From the NCBI RefSeq assembly GCF_003856495.1, contig NZ_CP034118.1, positions 848,001 through 912,000 on the forward strand: a DNA stretch of 64,000 nucleotides. Reading direction: 5' to 3'. The notes beneath the pieces were generated by a model, which was not told the origin of the DNA, did not search any database, and worked only from the letters and a program-made list of their open reading frames with translations. This document shows, in pieces, positions 45,219-51,794 of this stretch; the stretch's first letter is position 1, and each line of letters opens with the position of its first letter. The stretch comes from Staphylospora marina (lineage in GTDB: Bacteria; Bacillota; Bacilli; Thermoactinomycetales; Thermoactinomycetaceae). Both the position numbers and the translations under genes were made by a program.

Positions 45219-45797
45219 GTGCCGGAACGGTTGTGGAAATTTTTCGACCCTGATCTGGGACAGATCTATGTCACCATCGATCGCGAGAAGATATCACAGG
45301 TGGAGGTGGTACACAAAGTATATGAAGTCGGGCAACACTTCGGTGGTGTGACGAGTGTTGAAATCAAAACGGAATCAGTGGGAGATGATGCTTTCAAGGA
45401 AAATATATACGAAGATGCAAAAGGAGTGAATGGGCAAAAACCTTCGGATGCGTTGATTTCATTTGTGACCAACACCCCTGACGTTACCGATATGCATTTT
45501 GATTTGGGGACGTTTTGTGTGGATGAGACCGGTGGTGAAAGATGGATGGTCGATGCCGTCACCCTGTCATTTTATGTGGAGCACGTAAATGATGAATGGG
45601 GATTTTTCATCGATGTCAATACGGACCTGTTCGTCCCGTTCAGGTATGTGAGAGATGAGCGGACGGAGCGGATGGCCCGGTTGAATGCCCCCAAGCTGAA
45701 GCGGTTGATCAACGAATTGCTCGAGACGTTTGAGGCTGTGGATTGGCAATGGGAGTATTCCTACAAAGGGTTGAGAGAGTATTTGGAACAGATTTGA
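45219..45797 (+). CDS. 192-aa paralogue 1, candidate immunity protein
   Basis: One of three intact paralogues in this array; I do not recognise the family. It starts PERLWKFFDPDLGQIYVTI, has the middle block SDALISFVTNTPDVTDMHF, and the shared stretch LFVPFRYVRDERTERMARL near residue 150. It ends in a WQWEYSYKGLREYLEQI motif. No membrane segment is seen. The GTG at 45219 follows GGGAGG at 8 bases; a TATAAT box lies at 45179. It lies 34 bases before the nuclease-like gene. A role as its cognate inhibitor is inferred from the layout. Confidence 0.78.
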   Translation: MPERLWKFFDPDLGQIYVTIDREKISQVEVVHKVYEVGQHFGGVTSVEIKTESVGDDAFKENIYEDAKGVNGQKPSDALISFVTNTPDVTDMHFDLGTFCVDETGGERWMVDAVTLSFYVEHVNDEWGFFIDVNTDLFVPFRYVRDERTERMARLNAPKLKRLINELLETFEAVDWQWEYSYKGLREYLEQI

Positions 45798-45831
45798 CAA
45801 GAACTTCATTGTCCGAAAGTGAGGAATCCTC

Positions 45832-46875
45832 TTGAGCATGACATTTCCGGTTTATCTGGACAATGAGAAAACCAGGTTGGATTGGGAAGCTCATCAGGCA
45901 GCCGATTTGAAACAGAGATGGAAGGCGCTCGAACCGTTTCTGACCGGATGTGTAGATGAAAAATTCAAAGAAATCGAGGACAATTATTCCGCCGGCAAAG
46001 ATACTGGAGCCAAAGGTGAACTGGAATTCCTGGAGAGAGCCGTTTTCGAGGAGAAAAGGATCGTCAAGGTTTTGGAAGATGGTCGGAATCTCCCTCATCC
46101 GCTCGAGCCGGAGAAGAAAATAAAGAATCCTGATTACAGAGTGGAAGGAGAGATTTGTGAGATAAAAACAACGAATGAGTTGGGCAAGAACACGATTCAA
46201 AATCTGTTGAGGAAGATCAATGAGCAAATCAAGGGATCAGGATATGAGTCTCCGGTACTCTTGACGGAAGAGATTGACGGAAAAAAAGCCCGGATTCCCA
46301 CGGGCATCGCATATATTCAGTTGTTGAAGGGAGACAAAGAAAATCTCACCATAAATTTGGAGGACCTCCGGAATAAAGTGATCAGACACTGTCACCCCGG
46401 TCAGTACCGCTCCGTCAAAGAAGTCCATATTTATTATGAGAATCAGTTGATCTTGCAGTTTGCCCGGGATGAAAAGTGGCAAATGAAAGAAGTGGACCTT
46501 ACCCGGGTACATCATCGGAGTCAGGCACCGACTTCGGAACGGACACAGGTGGATTCCGGGACGCTGTACAAACTCGTCGATATGCATACAAGACTTTCCC
46601 GTTTGACAGAGCATCCGGGAGGTCTGCAACCCGAAGCCAGGGAAGCGGCTGATCGGATGAATCAGGCCGTTCAATCCGTCTTTCAAAAAGAATACCCGGA
46701 CCTCAAACTGAAACCCTTCACGATTGAGACATCGGGGATGGCATTGCAGATCCTGAAAGAAAACAATGCGGAAGCCCGGAAGCTGGATCCGGAACAGTTT
46801 CACACGCTCGGGTTCCGGAATCAGGCTCTGGATCGGATGATTAGCCGGGAAAAATACGTGGAAATGGAACGGTGA
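45832..46875 (+). CDS. Nuclease-like protein with a PD-(D/E)xK motif, candidate toxin
   Basis: The 347-residue protein has a possible PD-(D/E)xK nuclease core: Glu in GAKGELEFLER (about residue 65), then NPDYRVEGEICEIKT with Asp and the ExK pair (about residues 99-113). A following helix, NTIQNLLRKINEQIKG, also fits. This pattern occurs in C-terminal toxin domains of polymorphic toxins and in other nucleases. The last 170 residues are unrecognised. There is no signal peptide, membrane segment or delivery domain. TTG at 45832 fits the GTGAGGA site; ATG at 45838 is possible. Flanking paralogues and truncated copies suggest a module that duplicates. Confidence 0.72.
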   Translation: MSMTFPVYLDNEKTRLDWEAHQAADLKQRWKALEPFLTGCVDEKFKEIEDNYSAGKDTGAKGELEFLERAVFEEKRIVKVLEDGRNLPHPLEPEKKIKNPDYRVEGEICEIKTTNELGKNTIQNLLRKINEQIKGSGYESPVLLTEEIDGKKARIPTGIAYIQLLKGDKENLTINLEDLRNKVIRHCHPGQYRSVKEVHIYYENQLILQFARDEKWQMKEVDLTRVHHRSQAPTSERTQVDSGTLYKLVDMHTRLSRLTEHPGGLQPEAREAADRMNQAVQSVFQKEYPDLKLKPFTIETSGMALQILKENNAEARKLDPEQFHTLGFRNQALDRMISREKYVEMER

Positions 46876-46974
46876 ATAATTATTTCTGGTCAACACATCG
46901 GATGAATGCCCGGGATCTTGTTGCATCCATGAGCAGGAATTTTGGCGTGTATCGAACCCGCTTTGCAACCAATG

Positions 46975-47009
46975 TTTCGCCCTGTCGGTATTTTTGCCAC
47001 AGGGCGAAA
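46975..47009 (+). repeat. Hairpin repeated at a module border
   Basis: TTTCGCCCTGT pairs with ACAGGGCGAAA over 11 bp, with a GG/CC pair inside the loop. It shares its core with the hairpin at 44910. The ribosome site of paralogue 2 follows 13 bases later. Confidence 0.6.
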
Positions 47010-47037
47010 TTCATGATTGGAGAGGAGGAAGATCCAA

Positions 47038-47616
47038 GTGTCGGAACGGTTGTGGATATTTACTGATCCCGATCTTGCATCGTTGGATGTCTATATTGAC
47101 CGGGAAAAAATATCACAGGTGGAGATTGTACACAAAGTGTATGAAGTTGCTCGACACTTCGGCGATGTGACGAGAGTGGAAATCATCACGGAATCTGCGG
47201 GAGATGATGCATACCTGGAACATATCGGAAAAGATGAACAAAGTGTCAAAGAGCAAAAGCCGTCGGATGCATTGATTTCATTTGTGACCAACAGCCCTGA
47301 CGTTACCGATATGCGTTTTAACTTGGGAACGTATTGTGTGGATGAGACCGGTGATGAGAGATGGATGGCGGGAGCAGTGACCCTGTCATTTTGGGTGGAT
47401 CCGAACGATGTGGAATGGGCCTTTTACATCAATGTCAATACGGACCTGTTTGTCCCGTTCAGGTTTGTGAAAGATGAGCGGACGGAACGGATGGCTCGAT
47501 GGAATGCTCCCAAGTTGAAGAGGTTGCTTGAGGAAATTCTTCGGACGTTTCCGGTTGTAAGCTGGGAATGGGATTATTGCTACAGTGCGTTGAAAGAGTA
47601 CTTGGAACAGATTTGA
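47038..47616 (+). CDS. 192-aa paralogue 2, candidate immunity protein
   Basis: This copy begins SERLWIFTDPDLASLDVYI and keeps the shared blocks SDALISFVTNSPDVTDMRF, LFVPFRFVKDERTERMARW and the ending YLEQI. It differs from copy 1 at many scattered positions, which suggests an old duplication with retained function. GAGGAGG lies 9 bases before the GTG start. It follows the nuclease-like gene directly, as immunity genes usually do. The next 40 bases again lead into a nuclease-gene start, here broken. Confidence 0.78.
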   Translation: MSERLWIFTDPDLASLDVYIDREKISQVEIVHKVYEVARHFGDVTRVEIITESAGDDAYLEHIGKDEQSVKEQKPSDALISFVTNSPDVTDMRFNLGTYCVDETGDERWMAGAVTLSFWVDPNDVEWAFYINVNTDLFVPFRFVKDERTERMARWNAPKLKRLLEEILRTFPVVSWEWDYCYSALKEYLEQI

Positions 47617-47651
47617 TGAGACCAATCATGGTCCAAAAGTGAGGAATCTTC

Positions 47652-47810
47652 ATGAGCGTGACATTGCCGGTATATCTGGACAATGAGGATACCAGGTTGG
47701 ATGGAGGAGCGGACCCTGTCACACCATCACAGGATTTATTGCGATTGCGTGTATCCTTTGTGCAACCAGGTGGTCGTCTTTGCGGTAGGGGGATATTCAT
47801 GAAACACTAA
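47652..47810 (+). pseudogene. Second truncated nuclease-like gene start
   Basis: An ATG after GTGAGGA encodes SVTLPVYLDNEDTRLD, nearly the start of the intact gene at 45832. The frame then departs from that protein and stops at 47810 after 52 residues. The rest of the gene is missing up to paralogue 3. The region 47811-47956 shows no other gene. Confidence 0.78.
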
Positions 47811-47956
47811 TACGAATCATTCAAAGGAAATGTACGTGGAAGCTGTAGACAGTTTTGTTTATCCGGTGATCTGATGTTTTCCATGACAATCTTCATCCAG
47901 TCCATGAAAATTATTGGTAGAAACTTGTCAGACTGTTGAAACGGGAGGAGAACAAA

Positions 47957-48538
47957 GTGCATGAACGGCTGTGGAAGCTTAATGACCCTGATTTGGCATC
48001 GATCTATGCCATTATCGATCGCGAAAACATATCAAAGATGGAGATCGTACATAAAGTATATGAAGTGGCACAACAATTCGGCTGTGTGACGAAGGTGGAA
48101 ATCCACACGGCATCCGTGGGAGACGATGCATTCACGGAAATGAACATAGAAGATTCAAAAGGAGATGAAGGGAAAAGACCTTCCGCTGCGTTGGTTTCGT
48201 TTGTGACCAGTACGCTTGACGTTACCCAGATGCATTTTGAATTGGGGACTTTTTGTGTGGATGAGACCGGTGGTGAAAGATGGATGGCAAGAGGCGTCAC
48301 TCTGTCATTTTATATCGAGCCGAATGGGGAGGAATGGGGATTTTACATCGATATCAACACGGACCTGTTCGTCCCGTTCAGGCGTGTCAGGGATGAGCGA
48401 ACGGAGCGACTGGCCCGCTTGAATGCCCCCAAGTTGAAGCGATTGATTCATGAACTGCTTCGGACGTTTCAGGTTGTGGATTGGGAATGGGAGTATTCTT
48501 ACAGAGGATTGAAAGAGTATTTGGAACAGATCGGATGA
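47957..48538 (+). CDS. 193-aa paralogue 3, candidate immunity protein
   Basis: The third intact copy begins HERLWKLNDPDLASIYAII. It keeps SAALVSFVTSTLDVTQMHF, LFVPFRRVRDERTERLARL and the ending YLEQIG. GGGAGG lies 9 bases before the GTG. It stands alone beside a broken nuclease copy, so it may be an orphan immunity gene that protects against related toxins. Decay of the partner while this gene stays intact fits that idea but does not prove it. Confidence 0.77.
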   Translation: MHERLWKLNDPDLASIYAIIDRENISKMEIVHKVYEVAQQFGCVTKVEIHTASVGDDAFTEMNIEDSKGDEGKRPSAALVSFVTSTLDVTQMHFELGTFCVDETGGERWMARGVTLSFYIEPNGEEWGFYIDINTDLFVPFRRVRDERTERLARLNAPKLKRLIHELLRTFQVVDWEWEYSYRGLKEYLEQIG

Positions 48539-48577
48539 GGACAATACGGTGCGGAAAGAGAGGATGTTTTCTTTAAC

Positions 48578-48667
48578 GTGGCAATTCGACCTGTCCGGTA
48601 CGGGCAGGTTTTTCATGGGAATCTCGATCTGAAAATTCAGCCTATTGCAATGAATGGAGGAAAATGA
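48578..48667 (+). CDS. Possible 29-codon leader ORF before the ClpP-like gene
   Basis: A GTG after AGAGAGG opens a 29-codon frame that ends AMNGGK. Its TGA overlaps the ATG of the next small ORF (ATGA). It could be chance; the coupling pattern is the only support. Confidence 0.25.
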   Translation: MAIRPVRYGQVFHGNLDLKIQPIAMNGGK

Positions 48668-48789
48668 ATCCAACTGAAGAAAAATTACCCTCGCCTGATC
48701 AGTTTGCCGATGGGTGGGTGAAACATGGACAAGCGGAAGTGGGAGTGCCGGAAAGAACGGAATTTGTACTTGTTCTCCAGAGTGGATGA
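48664..48789 (+). CDS. Possible 41-residue ORF overlapping the ClpP-like gene
   Basis: An ATG after ATGGAGG at good spacing opens 41 codons, beginning NPTEEKLPSPDQFADGW. It overlaps the ClpP-like start by 65 bases. The ClpP-like ATG itself has only a poor ribosome site, so translation of this ORF may couple to it. The product has no recognisable feature. Confidence 0.4.
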   Translation: MNPTEEKLPSPDQFADGWVKHGQAEVGVPERTEFVLVLQSG

Positions 48790-49285
48790 GAAGTCGGTGG
48801 CCGAAGTTGTGGAGAAAATCGTGGAGATCAATCTGTATGACGACTTGCAGGAAGAGGAGAAAAGGGAGTACGAACGTCATCCGATCAAGCTGCACATCAG
48901 CAGTTACGGCGGGTCCGTTTATTGCGGCTTTTCCCTGGTGGATGCAATTCTGGCCAGCAAAACGCCCGTACACACCATTTGTCTGGGGAAGGCGATGAGC
49001 ATGGCGTTGGCGATCATGGTGGCCGGACACAAGCGAGTCGCGCATCCTCATTCGACGTTTATGTACCATCAGCTGTCCGCCGTTTTGTGGGGGGATTTGA
49101 CCCACATCAAACGGGATGTCAAAGAGTGTGAGCGGCTGGAAGCGTTGTACGATGAACTGGTGTTGTCAAGAACCCGCATTCTGAAAGAGAAACTGGTCGA
49201 AGTAAAGGAGAAACGGCAGGACTGGTTTATTTCCGTGGATGAAGCATTGAAATTGGGAATCGTGGATGAGATCGTGCAATCCTAA
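48725..49285 (+). CDS. ClpP-like serine protease
   Basis: The 186-residue protein has the ClpP fold signature. SSYGGSVYCG is the oxyanion Gly-rich loop, GKAMSMALAIMVAG contains the catalytic Ser (about residue 99), HSTFMYHQLS the His, and KRQDWFISVDEALKLGIVDEI the Asp region. The Ser motif differs from the housekeeping GQAASM form, so it is an accessory or phage-type ClpP. It probably degrades proteins as a complex, perhaps with a Clp ATPase elsewhere. It follows the nuclease/paralogue array. Confidence 0.85.
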   Translation: MDKRKWECRKERNLYLFSRVDEKSVAEVVEKIVEINLYDDLQEEEKREYERHPIKLHISSYGGSVYCGFSLVDAILASKTPVHTICLGKAMSMALAIMVAGHKRVAHPHSTFMYHQLSAVLWGDLTHIKRDVKECERLEALYDELVLSRTRILKEKLVEVKEKRQDWFISVDEALKLGIVDEIVQS

Positions 49286-49368
49286 ACATTGGTTTCGGCT
49301 CTGAACGACCGTCGGAGCGGGACACGCAGATCCATGGACACACCGGTCAGAAGAAAGAGGAAAAGAAC

Positions 49369-49539
49369 ATGTTGAACAAAGACATGGAATGGCTCAGGAT
49401 CATCATGAAACGGAATCCGGGAACGCCGAGTCCGCACGACGCATGGTGGAGATTGAGGGAGACTGCGTCATGTACATCCCGCCGCAGACATGGAGCATCC
49501 AAGCCATCCGATTGTACTTGTGGGCGGATTCGAGTTTGA
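49369..49539 (+). CDS. Possible 56-residue ORF, perhaps frame-shifted
   Basis: An ATG after AGAGGAAAAG opens a 56-codon frame beginning LNKDMEWLRIIMKRNPGTP. Two other frames here (49389-49598 and 49490 onward) also look partly coding, the second with HPIVLVGGFEFETTEP. This suggests a broken or shifted small gene. No family is recognised. A terminator follows at 49622. Confidence 0.3.
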   Translation: MLNKDMEWLRIIMKRNPGTPSPHDAWWRLRETASCTSRRRHGASKPSDCTCGRIRV

Positions 49540-49621
49540 AACCACCGAACCTGCTCCCGGGGGCTATGAAAATCAGACGGCTCGTGCACTCCCGTTGATC
49601 CGGCATTTGCCGTGTCGCTTG

Positions 49622-49649
49622 ACTGCCGCCAAGATGCGGCAGTTTTTTT
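49622..49649 (+). terminator. Terminator before the sbn operon
   Basis: ACTGCCGC pairs with GCGGCAGT and a run of seven T follows. It insulates the sbn promoter from upstream transcription. Confidence 0.9.
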
Positions 49650-49678
49650 GTTGCCCGAAAAAAACTCATTCAAAAATA

Positions 49679-49707
49679 TTGACTTGAAAATGATTATCAT
49701 TTACACT
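49679..49707 (+). promoter_or_regulatory. Promoter of the sbn operon
   Basis: TTGACT (49679-49684) is followed after 17 bases by TACACT (49702-49707). A Fur box fills the spacer. Confidence 0.82.
49686..49704. promoter_or_regulatory. Fur box 1
   Basis: GAAAATGATTATCATTTAC matches 15 of 19 bases of the Fur consensus GATAATGATAATCATTATC. It lies between the -35 and -10 boxes, so iron-loaded Fur would block the polymerase. Confidence 0.85.
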
Positions 49708-49725
49708 GGACAACGGAAAACGGAT

Positions 49726-49744
49726 GATAATGATTCTCATTATC
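49726..49744. promoter_or_regulatory. Fur box 2
   Basis: GATAATGATTCTCATTATC matches 17 of 19 bases of the Fur consensus. It lies just after the predicted transcription start and before the sbnA ribosome site. Confidence 0.9.
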
Positions 49745-49761
49745 TGCAGGAGGCGAAGCGG

Positions 49762-50757
49762 ATGTCGGTCTCTGCCGAAGACATGTTGCGGCGAACCGTT
49801 CCGGATTCCGTGGTTGACTGCGTGGGAAACACGCCGATGGTCCGTCTGAACCGTCTGTTCGGCGCGGACGGCGTGGAGGTTTACGCCAAGCTGGAGTACA
49901 TGAATCCCGGCGGCAGCATGAAGGACCGGACGGCCCGGCACATGATCCTGGAGAGCTTGAAGGACGGGACGATCCGGCCGGGTTCCCATCTCATTGAGAG
50001 CAGTTCGGGAAATCTGGGAATCGCCATCGCCATGATCGCCCGCGTGTACGGATTGAAGTTCACGTGTGTGATCGATCCGAAAACGTCTCCGGCCAATGTC
50101 CGAATCCTGAAGAAACTGGGAGCATCGGTGGATCTGGTGACGAAGAAGGATGAGCACGGCGGTTATCTCCATACCAGGATCCGGCGGGTGAAGGAGATTC
50201 TGAGGGAGATTCCCGGTTCGGTCTGGCTGAACCAATATGCCAATGAGCGGAATTGGCAGGCGCATTATCACGGAACGGGCCGTGAAATGACGGAGCAATT
50301 GCCGGGGAAACCCGATGTGCTGGTGGCGGCGGTCAGTACGAGCGGAAGCCTTCTCGGATGTGCCAGAAGGCTGCGCGAAACGTGGCCCGGGCTGAAAACC
50401 GTGGCGGTGGATGTGGTCGGTTCGGTGATTTTCGGAGGGAAGCCGGGGCGACGGGAAATTCCGGGAATGGGAGCGAGCCGGGTGCCCGAGATTCTCAGCC
50501 GGGAGGAAATCGACGAGGTCATTTACGTGAGCGATCGGGAAGCGGTGCAGGGATGCCACGATCTGTTGGCCCGCGAAGGGATCTTTGCCGGAGGTTCGTC
50601 GGGGGCGGTGGTCACGGCCATCCGGAAGCTGATTCCCTCCCTTCCGAAGCCGTGTCGGATCGTCACGCTGTTTCCGGACCGCGGAGACCGGTATCTGGAT
50701 TTGGTATACAACGATGACTGGGTGGAACAACTGCCGAAACGGGAGGAAGAGAAATGA
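49762..50757 (+). CDS. sbnA: N-(2-amino-2-carboxyethyl)-L-glutamate synthase SbnA
   Basis: SbnA is a PLP enzyme of the cysteine-synthase fold that joins O-phospho-L-serine and glutamate on the way to L-2,3-diaminopropionate. The PLP Lys lies in NPGGSMKDRTARHMIL (about residue 50), and the phosphate loop fits SSSGNLGIAIAM. The 331 residues match S. aureus SbnA. The ATG at 49762 follows GCAGGAGG; a longer frame would run through the Fur boxes. The stop overlaps the sbnB start. Iron starvation should induce it. Confidence 0.93.
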   Translation: MSVSAEDMLRRTVPDSVVDCVGNTPMVRLNRLFGADGVEVYAKLEYMNPGGSMKDRTARHMILESLKDGTIRPGSHLIESSSGNLGIAIAMIARVYGLKFTCVIDPKTSPANVRILKKLGASVDLVTKKDEHGGYLHTRIRRVKEILREIPGSVWLNQYANERNWQAHYHGTGREMTEQLPGKPDVLVAAVSTSGSLLGCARRLRETWPGLKTVAVDVVGSVIFGGKPGRREIPGMGASRVPEILSREEIDEVIYVSDREAVQGCHDLLAREGIFAGGSSGAVVTAIRKLIPSLPKPCRIVTLFPDRGDRYLDLVYNDDWVEQLPKREEEK

Positions 50758-51773
50758 AAGCGGAAAAACGGCCGCAAATCCTGTATCTGTCGCAATCGGA
50801 TATCGTGTCGCTGGGAGGGGACCGTTCCGACCTGTACGTCGAGGCGATTGAACGGGCGTTGCAACTGCATGCCGAAGGACGCTTTGTGCAGCCGCTCAAA
50901 CCGTATCTGCGCACGAAGGAGACGGGCGGCCATATCGCGGACCGGATCATTGCCATGCCGGCCCATCTGGGAGATCCGGGCATCTCCGGGCTGAAATGGG
51001 TCGGAAGCAAGCACGACAACCCGCAAAAACGGGGACTTCCGCGGGCAAGCGCGCTCATCATCCTGAATGACCCGACGACCAACTTTCCCGTCGCCGTCAT
51101 GGAAGGAAGCCTGATCAGCGGGATGCGGACCGCCGCGGTGACGGCGGTGGCCGCAAAGCATCTGGCCAGGAAAGGCTTTCGGGTTGTCGGCTGCGTCGGG
51201 TGCGGAGTGATCGCCCGCATGCAATTGATCACTCTGCTGGAACAGTTCCCGCACATCCGGGAGATTCACCTGTTTGATCTGAACCCCGGATCTGCGGAGC
51301 GGTTGGCCGGTGAATTGCGTGAAACATTCCCCGAAGTCACCGTGACGGTGGCCGAATCGGCGGAAGCGGCGGTCCGCCGGGGAGAAACGGTGATCACCTG
51401 CACCGTGGCGGATGAACCCTACATTCCGTTTGACTGGATCCGCAAAGGGGCGTTCATCAGCAACGTATCCATCATGGACGTCCACAAGGACGTGTTCCTG
51501 AAGGCGGACAAGGTGGTCGTGGATGACTGGGATCAATCCAATCGGGAGAAAAAAGTGATTCACCGGCTGGTGCTGGAAGGACGGTTCTCCCGGGAGCAAC
51601 TTCACGCGGAGCTGGGCGAGATCGTGAGCGGACGCAAACCCGGGCGTGAAACGGAAGACGAGATCATTTTGCTCAACCCCATGGGCATGGCCATCGAGGA
51701 CATCGCCTGCGCGGAAGAGATCTATCGGAAGGCGCTGGAAGCACGGATCGGAAAACGGTTGGACCTGTATTGA
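50754..51773 (+). CDS. sbnB: N-(2-amino-2-carboxyethyl)-L-glutamate dehydrogenase SbnB
   Basis: SbnB oxidises the SbnA product to L-2,3-diaminopropionate and 2-oxoglutarate. It belongs to the ornithine cyclodeaminase/mu-crystallin family. KWVGSKHDNPQKRGLPRASA and MEGSLISGMRTAAVTAVAAK are conserved, and the NAD site is GCVGCGVIARMQL at about residue 145. The 339 residues are close to S. aureus SbnB. The gene overlaps sbnA by four bases. 2-Oxoglutarate made here can be used later by SbnC. Confidence 0.94.
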   Translation: MKAEKRPQILYLSQSDIVSLGGDRSDLYVEAIERALQLHAEGRFVQPLKPYLRTKETGGHIADRIIAMPAHLGDPGISGLKWVGSKHDNPQKRGLPRASALIILNDPTTNFPVAVMEGSLISGMRTAAVTAVAAKHLARKGFRVVGCVGCGVIARMQLITLLEQFPHIREIHLFDLNPGSAERLAGELRETFPEVTVTVAESAEAAVRRGETVITCTVADEPYIPFDWIRKGAFISNVSIMDVHKDVFLKADKVVVDDWDQSNREKKVIHRLVLEGRFSREQLHAELGEIVSGRKPGRETEDEIILLNPMGMAIEDIACAEEIYRKALEARIGKRLDLY

Positions 51774-51794
51774 CGCGGAAAAGAGGAGAGAGAC

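Noticed and set aside
44910-48538. A CRISPR or simple tandem-repeat array
   Set aside because: The repeats are diverged gene copies of several hundred bases; there are no short regular repeats with spacers.
49490-49687. 65-codon plus ORF running into the sbn promoter
   Set aside because: It reads through a strong terminator and has no ribosome site, although its first 30 codons look somewhat coding.
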